64,000 nt of DNA from Mycobacterium lacus (lineage in GTDB: Bacteria; Actinomycetota; Actinomycetes; Mycobacteriales; Mycobacteriaceae). The DNA is taken from the NCBI RefSeq assembly GCF_010731535.1, contig NZ_AP022581.1, forward strand, positions 1,559,952 through 1,623,951, read 5' to 3'. Shown here piece after piece: positions 9,867 to 18,561 of this stretch (positions are counted from its first letter, which is position 1; each line of letters opens with the position of its first letter). A program made the translations under genes and the position numbers. Below the pieces are notes generated by a model. It saw only the letters and a list, made by a program, of their open reading frames with translations, was not told the DNA's origin and ran no database searches.

Positions 9867-10672
9867 CCGTGGAACAGAGCGAAGCAAGTCGGCTCGGACC
9901 GATCTTTGATTTATGCCGCAAGGACAGTCGCGCGGCACTGATCGGCTATCTGCCAACCGGTTATCCCGACGTGCGGACCTCGGTGGACGCGATGACGACG
10001 CTCGTCGAATCGGGTTGCGACATCATCGAAGTCGGCGTCCCGTATTCGGATCCAGGAATGGACGGACCGACCATCGCAAGGGCAACCGAGGCCGCGCTTC
10101 GTGGCGGAGTGCGGGTGCGGGATACGCTGGCCGCGGTCGAGGCGATCAGCCTGGCCGGCGGACGCGCCGTGGTGATGACGTACTGGAACCCGGTGCTGCG
10201 CTATGGGGTTGACGCATTCGCCCGGGACCTGGCAGCGGCGGGCGGACACGGCCTGATCACCCCGGATCTCATCCCCGACGAAGCTGGGCAGTGGCTGGCG
10301 GCATCCGAGGAGCATCGGTTGGATCGCATCTTTCTGGTGGCGCCGTCGTCGACGCCGCAGCGGTTGGCGAGCACGGTCGAGGCATCACGCGGATTCGTCT
10401 ACGCGGCCTCGACGATGGGTGTCACCGGGGCGCGGGATGCGGTGTCGCAGACCGCACCCGAATTGGTACGCCGGGTGCGGGCGGTGTCGGACATACCCGT
10501 TGGCGTCGGCCTGGGGGTGCGGTCGCGCGAGCACGCCGCGCAGATCGGCGCGTACGCCGACGGTGTCATCGTCGGTTCCGCGTTGGTGTCGGCTTTGAGT
10601 GACGGTTTGCCGACATTGCGCGCACTGACCGAGCAACTCGCTGCCGGTGTGCGTCAAAGGATGTCGGCATGA
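9863..10672 (+). CDS. trpA: Tryptophan synthase alpha chain TrpA
   Basis: This 269-residue (beta/alpha)8 subunit releases indole from indole-3-glycerol phosphate and passes it to TrpB. The catalytic Glu and Asp lie in [28 protein letters not shown] and GVGLGVRS are also typical. It overlaps trpB and lgt by 4 bp at either end, making trpB-trpA-lgt a tightly coupled run. Confidence 0.98.
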   Translation: MTVEQSEASRLGPIFDLCRKDSRAALIGYLPTGYPDVRTSVDAMTTLVESGCDIIEVGVPYSDPGMDGPTIARATEAALRGGVRVRDTLAAVEAISLAGGRAVVMTYWNPVLRYGVDAFARDLAAAGGHGLITPDLIPDEAGQWLAASEEHRLDRIFLVAPSSTPQRLASTVEASRGFVYAASTMGVTGARDAVSQTAPELVRRVRAVSDIPVGVGLGVRSREHAAQIGAYADGVIVGSALVSALSDGLPTLRALTEQLAAGVRQRMSA

Positions 10673-12150
10673 CACACAGGTTGCTCGCGTATTTCCCCAG
10701 CCCGCCGCAGGGGGTCTGGCACCTTGGGCCGGTGCCCATTCGCGCGTACGCGCTGTTCATCATCACCGGCATCGTGGTCGCGCTGCTGATTGGCGACCGG
10801 CGCTGGGAGGCCCGCGGCGGGGAGCGCGGCGTGAGCTACGACATCGCCCTGTGGGCCGTGCCTTTTGGATTGGTAGGCGGCAGGCTCTATCACCTCGCCA
10901 CCGATTGGCGGACGTATTTCGGTCAGGGTGGCGCCGGTTTCGGGGCGGCGCTGCGAATCTGGGACGGAGGATTGGGCATCTGGGGCGCCGTCGCCCTTGG
11001 CGTCGTCGGCGCGTGGATCGGCTGCCGACGTCGTGGAATCCCGTTGCCCGCCTTCGTCGACGCGATGGCTCCGGGAATCATATTGGCGCAGGCCATCGGT
11101 CGGCTCGGGAACTATTTCAATCAAGAGCTCTACGGCCGGGAAACCACGATGCCGTGGGGCCTGGAGATCTTCTATCGCCGCGATCCCTCGGGATTCGTGG
11201 ATCCGCATTCGCTGGACGGAGTGTCGACGGGACAGGTGGCGCTCGTCGTGCAACCGACGTTTCTCTACGAATTGATTTGGAACGTCCTGGTATTCGTCGC
11301 GTTGATCTACGTGGACCGACGTTTCACACTCGGTCACGGCCGACTGTTCGCAATCTATGTCGCGGGCTACTGCGTCGGGCGATTCTGGGTCGAGCTGCTG
11401 CGTGACGACACCGCCACGCATATCGCCGGAATCCGGATCAATTCCTTCACATCGACTTTCGTGTTCATCGGCGCCGTGGTCTACATCATTCTGGCGCCGA
11501 AGGGCCGCGAGGATCCGGCGACGCTGGGTGGCACCGAATATGTCCTGGAAGTACCCGAGCCAGCTGAGCTTGCGGCTGTCGCGTCGGCTACCGCTGTGAC
11601 GGCGGCGGCGCCGGCCGCGGCACGAGAGGACGAGTTGGATTCGGCGGAAACAATCGCGGCTGCCGAGGTCGCGGCGCCGGAAACGGTCGAGGCCGAAGCC
11701 GTGGAGCCGGAAACCGTGCACGCCGAAGCGGAAGAGGCCGAAACGGTCGAGGCCGAAGCCGTGGAGCCGGAGACCGTGCAGGCCGAGCCTGAAGAGGCCC
11801 AGGCTGAGGAACCTCAAGTCGAGGCCGAGACGGGAGAGACCGAGCCTGCCGCTGCCGAGGCTGAGGAGCCTGAAGCGAAAGAGGCCGACCCCGTCGAGCC
11901 CGTCGAGCCCGAAGAGCCCGAAGAGCCTGACGCCGAAGAGCCGGAGACCGGCGGCGAGCAACCAGCGGAACCCGCGCTCGCCGCGCCGGAACACGTGGGA
12001 GACGACGTGTGTACCGAGATCGCCGCCGACGGGACCCCGGAGAGCGCCGAGGAAACGTCGGCCCGCGACCGCGATGCGGCGCCGGAAGGCACCGGCGCAG
12101 TGCGGCGCCGATGGCGGTTCCGGCCGAGGAGACCGCGGTCGGGACGGTAA
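10669..12150 (+). CDS. lgt: Prolipoprotein diacylglyceryl transferase Lgt with long acidic tail
   Basis: This membrane enzyme transfers diacylglycerol to the lipobox Cys of prolipoproteins. The catalytic core, residues about 1-285, has several membrane helices and the Lgt signature GRLGNYFNQELYGRE. Residues about 300-480 form a Glu/Ala/Pro-rich cytoplasmic tail, not part of the catalytic fold, and the last 15 residues are very basic (RRRWRFRPRRPRSGR). The total of 493 residues is well above the roughly 290 of enterobacterial Lgt; long tails are known in mycobacterial Lgt. The tail contains a 60-bp tandem duplication. It overlaps trpA by 4 bp. Confidence 0.96.
   Translation: MTHRLLAYFPSPPQGVWHLGPVPIRAYALFIITGIVVALLIGDRRWEARGGERGVSYDIALWAVPFGLVGGRLYHLATDWRTYFGQGGAGFGAALRIWDGGLGIWGAVALGVVGAWIGCRRRGIPLPAFVDAMAPGIILAQAIGRLGNYFNQELYGRETTMPWGLEIFYRRDPSGFVDPHSLDGVSTGQVALVVQPTFLYELIWNVLVFVALIYVDRRFTLGHGRLFAIYVAGYCVGRFWVELLRDDTATHIAGIRINSFTSTFVFIGAVVYIILAPKGREDPATLGGTEYVLEVPEPAELAAVASATAVTAAAPAAAREDELDSAETIAAAEVAAPETVEAEAVEPETVHAEAEEAETVEAEAVEPETVQAEPEEAQAEEPQVEAETGETEPAAAEAEEPEAKEADPVEPVEPEEPEEPDAEEPETGGEQPAEPALAAPEHVGDDVCTEIAADGTPESAEETSARDRDAAPEGTGAVRRRWRFRPRRPRSGR
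11681..11800 (+). repeat. 60-bp tandem repeat inside the lgt tail
   Basis: Two adjacent 60-bp units (11681-11740 and 11741-11800) share almost all bases; the first 30 are identical. Each encodes a version of ETVEAEAVEPETVxAE. In-frame repeats of this type can change copy number without breaking the gene. Confidence 0.85.
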
Positions 12151-12215
12151 CGGCGCCGCGAGTTGCCCACCATCTGGCCCGGGCGGCAGCCCGCCGAATC
12201 TGGCATGCTGAGAAC

Positions 12216-12620
12216 GTGACCGACCAGTCGTCGGGCGAGGGCGCACAGCCCGGGTCGCCGATCCCGCCACCGGGATATGCGTCCGGGTATCCGCCGCCGT
12301 ATCCGTCCTACCCGCAGTATCCGGGGTCCGGTGGCTATTACGACCCTTCCGCACCCTTTGGTCGGCATCCCGTTACCGGGCAACCATATTCGGACAAATC
12401 CAAGACGATCGCGGGCCTGTTGCAGCTGCTTGGACTGATCGGGATCGTCGGCATCGGTCGCATCTACGTTGGTCAGACGGGGTTGGGCATCGCTCAGCTG
12501 CTCGTGGGCTGGTTGACCTGCGGGTTGGGCGCTGCCATCTGGGGCGTCATCGACGCGGTGCTGATCTTGACCGACAATGCCAGCGACCGATGGGGTCGCC
12601 CGCTGCGCGATGGGACCTAA
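12216..12620 (+). CDS. TM2-domain membrane protein (Rv1615 type)
   Basis: This 134-residue protein has a Pro/Tyr/Gly-rich N-terminus (residues about 10-50, with repeated YP and PPP) and a C-terminal TM2 domain: two membrane helices around LLQLLGLIGIVGIGRIYVG and GIAQLLVGWLTCGLGAAIWG. TM2 proteins are small membrane proteins of poorly known role. GTG 12216 fits the gap after lgt. It overlaps the following DUF2752 gene by 11 bp. Confidence 0.85.
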   Translation: MTDQSSGEGAQPGSPIPPPGYASGYPPPYPSYPQYPGSGGYYDPSAPFGRHPVTGQPYSDKSKTIAGLLQLLGLIGIVGIGRIYVGQTGLGIAQLLVGWLTCGLGAAIWGVIDAVLILTDNASDRWGRPLRDGT

Positions 12621-13047
12621 CCGCGCCGCCCCGAGCCCGGGGCAGTGCCGTCGGCATGGCCAGCGTCATCGTTACGCCGCTGCCGGTTCCGGTGTGTTGC
12701 TCGCCGGCGCCCTCGGCTACATCGGATTCGTCGACCCGCACGACACGAACTCGGTGTACCCGCTTTGTCCGTTCAAACTGCTTACCGGCTGGAACTGCCC
12801 GGCCTGCGGTGGCCTTCGGATGGTGCACGACCTGCTGCACGCAGACCTCGCGGCCAGCGTCAACGACAACGTCTTCTTACTCGCCGGCAGCCCGCTGCTG
12901 GCCGGATGGGTCTTGCTGCGCCGCCGAACCGGCCGATCGTGGCTGCCGATGCCAGCGACGCTGACCGTCGCCGTCGCGGCCGTCGTCTGGACGGTGCTAC
13001 GAAACCTGCCCGGCTTCCCGCTGGTGCCGACCGTTCTTGGCGGGTAG
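12610..13047 (+). CDS. DUF2752 membrane protein (Rv1616 type)
   Basis: This 145-residue protein carries the DUF2752 signature: CPFKLLTGWNCPACGG followed by RMVHDLLHAD. Four Cys lie in the CPF...CPACGG region. About three hydrophobic helices are visible. The function is unknown. ATG 12610 overlaps the TM2 gene end; a GTG or ATG further upstream (12577) would add 11 residues. Confidence 0.85.
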   Translation: MGPNRAAPSPGQCRRHGQRHRYAAAGSGVLLAGALGYIGFVDPHDTNSVYPLCPFKLLTGWNCPACGGLRMVHDLLHADLAASVNDNVFLLAGSPLLAGWVLLRRRTGRSWLPMPATLTVAVAAVVWTVLRNLPGFPLVPTVLGG

Positions 13048-13104
13048 TCGAGCGGATCAATGCTCCGCTACCTGCGATGCGCGCCGATGACCCGCAACCG
13101 AGAC

Positions 13105-13110
13105 TATGCT
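13105..13110 (+). promoter_or_regulatory. -10 box of pykA, leaderless
   Basis: TATGCT lies 8 bases before the pykA GTG at 13119, placing the transcription start at the start codon. No ribosome-binding site is seen, in line with a leaderless message. Confidence 0.5.
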
Positions 13111-13118
13111 GTGTCGTC

Positions 13119-14537
13119 GTGACGAGACGCGGGAAGATCGTCTGCACCCTCGGCCCAGCAACCCAATCGGACGAGCTGATCCGGGCGCTGGTCGAGGCCG
13201 GAATGGACGTCGCCCGAATGAACTTCAGCCACGGCGACTACGCCGATCACAAAGCCGCCTACGAGCGGGTGCGTGCGGCCTCCGACATCACCGGCCGCGC
13301 GGTCGGCGTGCTCGCCGACCTGCAGGGCCCGAAGATCCGGCTCGGACGCTTCGCCACCGGGTCCACCTACTGGTCCGACGGTGAGACGGTCCGGATCACC
13401 GTCGCCGATTGCGAAGGCACCCACGACCGGGTGTCGACCACCTACAAGAAGCTGGCCCAGGACGCCGTCGTCGGTGACCGGGTTCTGGTCGACGACGGCA
13501 AGGTCGGGCTGGTGGTCGCCGGCGTCGACGGCGACGACGTGATCTGCACTGTCACCGAGGGCGGCCCGGTCAGCAACAACAAGGGCATCTCGCTGCCGGG
13601 GATGAACGTGTCCGCGCCGGCCCTGTCGGACAAGGACATCGAAGACCTCACGTTCGCCCTGGACCTCGGCGTCGACATGGTGGCGCTGTCTTTTGTGCGT
13701 TCCCCGTCGGATGTCGAACTGGTCCACGAGGTGATGGATCGGATCGGGCGGCGGGTACCGGTGATCGCCAAGCTCGAGAAGCCGGAAGCCATCGATAATC
13801 TCGAAGCCATCGTGCTGGCTTTCGACGCGGTCATGGTGGCTCGCGGCGACCTAGGTGTCGAGCTGCCGCTGGAAGAGGTCCCGCTGGTGCAAAAGCGGGC
13901 CATCCAGATGGCGCGGGAAAACGCAAAGCCTGTCATCGTCGCGACTCAGATGCTCGATTCGATGATCGAGAACTCCCGGCCGACCAGAGCCGAGGCCTCC
14001 GACGTCGCAAATGCCGTGCTCGACGGTGCCGACGCGCTGATGTTGTCCGGGGAAACCTCGGTCGGCAAGTATCCACTGGCAGCGGTCCGCACGATGTCGC
14101 GGATCGTGTGTGCGGTCGAGGAGAATTCCACGGCGGCCCCGCCCTTGACGCATGTGCCGCGCACCAAACGCGGGGTCATCTCGTATGCCGCCCGCGACAT
14201 CGGCGAGCGACTCGACGCCAAGGCATTGGTCGCGTTCACGCAGTCCGGCGACACCGTGCGACGACTGGCTCGGCTGCACACCCCGTTGCCGCTGCTCGCC
14301 TTCACCGCGTGGCCCGAGGTGCGCAGTCAACTCGCCATGACCTGGGGCACCGAGACGTTCATCGTCCCGGAGATGAAGTCCACCGACGGCATGATCCGCC
14401 AGGTCGACAAGTCGCTGCTGGAACTCGGTCGCTACAAGCGCGGCGATCTGGTGGTCATCGTCGCGGGCGCGCCACCGGGCACGGTAGGTTCGACCAACCT
14501 GATCCACGTGCACCGGATCGGGGAGGATGACGTCTAA
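13119..14537 (+). CDS. pykA: Pyruvate kinase PykA
   Basis: This 472-residue glycolytic enzyme converts PEP and ADP to pyruvate and ATP. Motifs include KIVCTLGPATQ, MDVARMNFSHGDY, the active-site segment VIAKLEKPEAIDN with the catalytic Lys, VMVARGDLGVELP for Mg binding, and VATQMLDSMI. The C-terminal allosteric domain ends normally at GEDDV. The GTG start follows a -10 box with leaderless spacing and gives the family start TRRGKIVCTLGP. Confidence 0.98.
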   Translation: MTRRGKIVCTLGPATQSDELIRALVEAGMDVARMNFSHGDYADHKAAYERVRAASDITGRAVGVLADLQGPKIRLGRFATGSTYWSDGETVRITVADCEGTHDRVSTTYKKLAQDAVVGDRVLVDDGKVGLVVAGVDGDDVICTVTEGGPVSNNKGISLPGMNVSAPALSDKDIEDLTFALDLGVDMVALSFVRSPSDVELVHEVMDRIGRRVPVIAKLEKPEAIDNLEAIVLAFDAVMVARGDLGVELPLEEVPLVQKRAIQMARENAKPVIVATQMLDSMIENSRPTRAEASDVANAVLDGADALMLSGETSVGKYPLAAVRTMSRIVCAVEENSTAAPPLTHVPRTKRGVISYAARDIGERLDAKALVAFTQSGDTVRRLARLHTPLPLLAFTAWPEVRSQLAMTWGTETFIVPEMKSTDGMIRQVDKSLLELGRYKRGDLVVIVAGAPPGTVGSTNLIHVHRIGEDDV

Positions 14538-14540
14538 CCC

Positions 14541-15407
14541 GTGTCCGACTTCGAGGAATTGCTGGCGATTCTGGACCTCAAACCCGCCGCCAACGACGTG
14601 TTCATCGGATCGCATCCCAGCAAGAACCCGTTGCGGACATTCGGCGGGCAGCTGATGTCGCAATCGTTCGTCGCGAGCAGCCGCACGCTGACCCGGGACG
14701 ACCTACCGCCGAGCGCCCTCTCGGTGCACTTCGTCAACGGCGGTGATACGGCCAAGGACATCGAATTCCACGTGGTGCGACTTCGTGATGAGCGGCGCTT
14801 CGCAAACCGGCGCGTCGACGCCGTCCAGGACGGGATGCTGTTGTCCTCCGCGTTGGTCTCGTACATGTCCGGCGGTCGAGGCCTCGAACACGCGGTCGCA
14901 CCCCCGGAGGTCGACGATCCCCACACCCGGCCGCCAATCGGCGAGCTGTTGCGCGGCTACGAGGAGACCGTCCCGCATTTCGTCAACGCGCTGCAACCGA
15001 TCGAATGGCGTTACACGAACGACCCGGCCTGGGTGATGCGGGACAAGGGTGATCGACTCGCCCACAACCGGGTCTGGGTCAAGGCCCTGGGGGCGTTGCC
15101 AGACGACCCGGTGCTGCACACGGCGACGATGGTGTACTCGTCGGACACCACCGTGCTGGATTCGGTCATCACCACCCATGGGCTCTCCTGGGGCTACGAT
15201 CGCATCTTCGCGGCGTCCGCCAACCACTCGGTGTGGTTTCACCGGCAGGTCAACTTCGACGACTGGGTGCTGTACTCGACGTCCTCGCCGGTGGCCGCCG
15301 ATTCCCGGGGGCTGGGCACCGGGCATTTCTTCGACCGCGCCGGGCAACTCATTGCCACGGTGGTCCAGGAGGGTGTCCTGAAATATTTTCCCGCCCCGCG
15401 CCGATAG
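14541..15407 (+). CDS. tesB1: Acyl-CoA thioesterase II, TesB type
   Basis: This 288-residue double hot-dog enzyme hydrolyses acyl-CoA. The first hot-dog contains FGGQLMSQSFVAS and SALSVHFVNGGD; the second has the family end AASANHSVWFHR and DWVLYSTSSPVA, the latter region carrying catalytic polar residues. GTG 14541 starts 3 bp after the pykA stop, so the two are probably co-transcribed. It corresponds in place and length to Rv1618. Preferred chain length cannot be read from the sequence. Confidence 0.92.
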   Translation: MSDFEELLAILDLKPAANDVFIGSHPSKNPLRTFGGQLMSQSFVASSRTLTRDDLPPSALSVHFVNGGDTAKDIEFHVVRLRDERRFANRRVDAVQDGMLLSSALVSYMSGGRGLEHAVAPPEVDDPHTRPPIGELLRGYEETVPHFVNALQPIEWRYTNDPAWVMRDKGDRLAHNRVWVKALGALPDDPVLHTATMVYSSDTTVLDSVITTHGLSWGYDRIFAASANHSVWFHRQVNFDDWVLYSTSSPVAADSRGLGTGHFFDRAGQLIATVVQEGVLKYFPAPRR

Positions 15408-15527
15408 TCCACGAGATAACGGCGAACATGGCGGCCACCTCAGGCGTAACGTTCGGGTGGTCGGGTATTGAGCAGTGGCGGCCGGTGATCCGCAGGGTGA
15501 GCGGCGCCAACGCAACCGGAGGTGGGT

Positions 15528-16925
15528 GTGAACAACCCGTCGATCGATGTCGCGCCGAAGCCCCGTGCGCGCGAACGTGTTGTCGTTCACGTCGATTCGC
15601 CCGCGGCGCGGTGGGTCGGCGCGCTGGCCCTGTTCTGCGCGGCGTGCTGGCTGATCGCGATACTTGCGCGCGACTACCGACATGAGGATTGGCACGCCGC
15701 CGGCCGGCTGTGCTGGTCGCTGACGGTTCTGGCGGCGGTGGCGTTGATCGCGCGCGGCATCTTCCTGGGTCGTCCGGTGACCGCCATGCACGCGACGGGT
15801 GCCGCGCTGTTCGTCGTGGCGGGGGTGGGCTCTCACGTGCTGTCTTTCGATTTGCTCGGTAACATGTTGATCGCCGGTTCGGGGCTGGTGCTGATGTGGC
15901 CGACGTCGTCGCATCCGCGACCCGAGGATCTTCCGCGAGTGTGGCAACTGATCAACGCCACCAGCGCAGACCCGTTGGCGCCGTTCGCCATGCAGCCGGG
16001 CAGGGCCTACCACTTCAACGCGACGGGCACCGCGGCCGTGGCCTACCGAACGCGGATGGGGTATGCGGTGGTCGGCGGGGACCCGATTGGCGACGAGACC
16101 CAATTCCCGGAGCTGGTCGCCGATTTCGCTGTGATGTGTCGTGCCCACGGCTGGCGGATCGTGGTGTTGGGCTGTAGCGAACGCCGGCTCAACCTGTGGA
16201 GCGACCCCGTGGTGATCGGACAATCGTTGCGGGCCATACCGATTGGCCGGGATGTTGTCGTCGACGTGGCCGGCTTCGACATGGTGGGGCGCAAGTTCCG
16301 CAACCTGCGCCAGGCGGTGCAGCGCACCCATAACTTCGGCATCACCACCGAGATCGTGGCCGAGCAAGGACTCGATGACCAGCAGTTGGCGGAGCTGACC
16401 GAAATGCTGCGGGCGTCGGGCAGCGGGGCGCACACCGATCGCGGGTTCTGCATGAACTTGGATGGCGTGCTCGAAGGCCGATACCCCGGAATACAGCTGA
16501 TTATCGCGAGGGATTCCTCGGGGCGGATCCAGGGCTTTCATCGGTACGCGACCGCAGGTGGTGGCAGTGATATCACCTTGGACGTGCCACGGCGGCGCCG
16601 CGGATCTCCCAACGGGATCGACGAACGGCTCAGCGTCGACATGATCATGGCGGCCAAGGCCGCCGGGGCGCAGCGGCTATCGCTGGCGTTCGCGGCCTTC
16701 ACGGAGATTTTCGACGACCAGAATCGCGGCCGGTTGCGGCGCCTGTTCTACCGGTTGATTCACTTTCTTGACCCGTTGATAGCACTCGAATCGCTGTACC
16801 GATATGTGCGCAAGTTTCACGCATTGGACACCCACCGGTATGCCTTGGTATCGCTGAGCCAGCTCCTTCCCTTGCTGGTCGTATTGCTGTCGCTGGAGTT
16901 CATGCCGCGCCGGCGACACCTGTGA
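15528..16925 (+). CDS. DUF2156 (MprF-like) membrane protein
   Basis: This 465-residue protein (Rv1619 type) has four or so membrane helices in residues about 28-130, then a soluble DUF2156 domain (residues about 140-440), the GNAT-like fold found in MprF/LysX lysyl-phosphatidylglycerol synthases. GFHRYATAGGGSDITLD and SLAFAAFTEIF are typical. No tRNA synthetase part is fused. It is a paralogue of the middle domain of LysX at 47320-50652. GGAGG at 15518-15522 favours GTG 15528 over GTG 15522. The 3' end overlaps convergent cydC by 26 bp. The substrate is unknown. Confidence 0.85.
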   Translation: MNNPSIDVAPKPRARERVVVHVDSPAARWVGALALFCAACWLIAILARDYRHEDWHAAGRLCWSLTVLAAVALIARGIFLGRPVTAMHATGAALFVVAGVGSHVLSFDLLGNMLIAGSGLVLMWPTSSHPRPEDLPRVWQLINATSADPLAPFAMQPGRAYHFNATGTAAVAYRTRMGYAVVGGDPIGDETQFPELVADFAVMCRAHGWRIVVLGCSERRLNLWSDPVVIGQSLRAIPIGRDVVVDVAGFDMVGRKFRNLRQAVQRTHNFGITTEIVAEQGLDDQQLAELTEMLRASGSGAHTDRGFCMNLDGVLEGRYPGIQLIIARDSSGRIQGFHRYATAGGGSDITLDVPRRRRGSPNGIDERLSVDMIMAAKAAGAQRLSLAFAAFTEIFDDQNRGRLRRLFYRLIHFLDPLIALESLYRYVRKFHALDTHRYALVSLSQLLPLLVVLLSLEFMPRRRHL

Positions 16926-18561
16926 GAGGTAGTTCCGTACAGCGAATGTCCTCGGGCAGGTGGTGAGTGGCCACCACGACCGTTTTTGTGCGCATGAGCC
17001 TGGGATGCCCGGCCAACAGATCACCCAAAATGAGTTTGGCGTCGGCAGCGTCGAGGTGCTCGGTGGGTTCGTCCAACAGCACGATGCGTGCGGGGGCGAT
17101 GACCGCCCGGGCCAGCAGCAATCGCCTGCGCTGGCCGGCCGAGACCGCTTGCGCACCGCCGGTCAGCACCGTCGACAGACCCTCGGGCAAACCGGCGAGC
17201 CAGCCGCCCAGACCCACCTGGCGCAGGGCCGCCACCAGTTCGTCGTCCCCGCAGTCTCCCCGCGCGACGAGCAGGTTGTCCCTGACGGTGGTGGCGAAGA
17301 CATGTGCGTCCTCGGCGAAAAAGCTGACGGTGCTGCGTAATTCGTCTTCATCGAACTGGCTCACATCGGTGCCGTCCAACAGCACTTGCCCGTGCAGCGG
17401 TGGCAGCAGGCCGGCGAGCGTCATCAGCAGCGTCGTCTTACCGGAGCCGCTGGCGCCGGTTACGGCCAGGCGCGCGCCGGGCACCAGGTCGACGCTGACG
17501 TGGGTTGACTGCGAATCGGGGTGACCCGAATCCACATCGGCGGACAACCTCCCGGTGACCGCCGGCGGGGCCGTCGAGGTCCGAGCCGGACGAGCGCGCT
17601 CGAGCGGAGCCAGGTCGAGCAGGCGACGCGCCGCGATCCGTGATCGCGTCAACTGCACCGCGGCGGCCGGTAGCGGAGCCGTCGCCTCGAACGCGGACAG
17701 TGGCAACAACATCAGGACGGCCAGTGTGGTGGGCGCGACCGTGGGTGCCAACCCGATCCCGGTTACCACCGCGCCAAGCACGCTGGCCCCGATGGCCAGG
17801 GTCGGCATTGCCTCGGCGACGGCGGCCGGTTTCGCGGCGGCGTCCAGGGCAGCACCCCACGCACGTTGGCGGCGCTGCGATTCGGCGATGACATCCGGCA
17901 GCGCGCCGGCGACGCGAAGCTCCGGGGCGTGTTCGAGCGCGATCATCGCCGCTTGGTCGCGTTGGGAATGGTGTTGCCGGGCAAATGCCTCCTGGGTTGC
18001 GGCGGCCCTGCCGGAGATGCGGGGCGCGATGACCCCGGCAACGAAGAGGCAGATGGCCAGCACCGCGGCGGCCGGCGGCGAGATGGCGCCGATCGCCGCG
18101 GTCGCGGCCAGCGCCAGCACCGCCGCGACACCGATCGGCACCAGGGCGCGCACCAGCACGTCGGCCAGTTGATCGACGTCGGCGCCGACTCGGGCCACCA
18201 GTTCACCGCTGTGCAGCCGGACGGCCGCGGCCGATGGTTCGGTGGCCAGCCGGTGATAGATCCGTGTCCGTGCCGAGCTGGCTGCGCGCAGCGCCATGTC
18301 GTGGGTGGCCAGTCGCCCGCAATAGTGCAGAACGCCCCGTGATATCGCGAGCGTCCGCACCGCCACCACCGCGACGGACAGGTCCAGTACGGGCGGCATC
18401 TGCCAGGCCCGGGTGATCAGCCACGCCGAAACCCCGGCCAGCGCCAGCGCACTGCCCAGCGACAGCACGCCGAGCGCGATGGCTGCCAGGATGCGGGGGA
18501 GCCGGGGACGCAACAGTGCCAACGCGGCCGCGGGATCAGATGGACGCATAACGCGCTCCAT
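16900..18561 (-). CDS. cydC: ABC transporter CydC for cytochrome bd assembly
   Basis: This 553-residue half transporter (six-helix domain, then ATPase) pairs with CydD; the CydDC complex exports thiols or haem-related reductants needed to assemble cytochrome bd. Walker A is GASGSGKTT, the signature loop is VSAGQRRR, Walker B is RIVLLDEPTEHLD, and the switch His is in VVATHHLP. The start at 18561 (MERVMRPS) overlaps the cydD end by 26 bp; ATG 18549 is an alternative. Confidence 0.95.
   Translation of the reverse strand: MERVMRPSDPAAALALLRPRLPRILAAIALGVLSLGSALALAGVSAWLITRAWQMPPVLDLSVAVVAVRTLAISRGVLHYCGRLATHDMALRAASSARTRIYHRLATEPSAAAVRLHSGELVARVGADVDQLADVLVRALVPIGVAAVLALAATAAIGAISPPAAAVLAICLFVAGVIAPRISGRAAATQEAFARQHHSQRDQAAMIALEHAPELRVAGALPDVIAESQRRQRAWGAALDAAAKPAAVAEAMPTLAIGASVLGAVVTGIGLAPTVAPTTLAVLMLLPLSAFEATAPLPAAAVQLTRSRIAARRLLDLAPLERARPARTSTAPPAVTGRLSADVDSGHPDSQSTHVSVDLVPGARLAVTGASGSGKTTLLMTLAGLLPPLHGQVLLDGTDVSQFDEDELRSTVSFFAEDAHVFATTVRDNLLVARGDCGDDELVAALRQVGLGGWLAGLPEGLSTVLTGGAQAVSAGQRRRLLLARAVIAPARIVLLDEPTEHLDAADAKLILGDLLAGHPRLMRTKTVVVATHHLPEDIRCTELPLTGVAGAA

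Noticed and set aside
10654..12354. 566-residue minus frame with Gly/Arg/Phe-rich repeats
   Set aside because: It is the complement of the acidic repeat of lgt; the repeats give an artificial low-complexity protein.
14703..16541. 612-residue open frame on the minus strand
   Set aside because: It is opposite the thioesterase and DUF2156 genes and has no recognisable domain.
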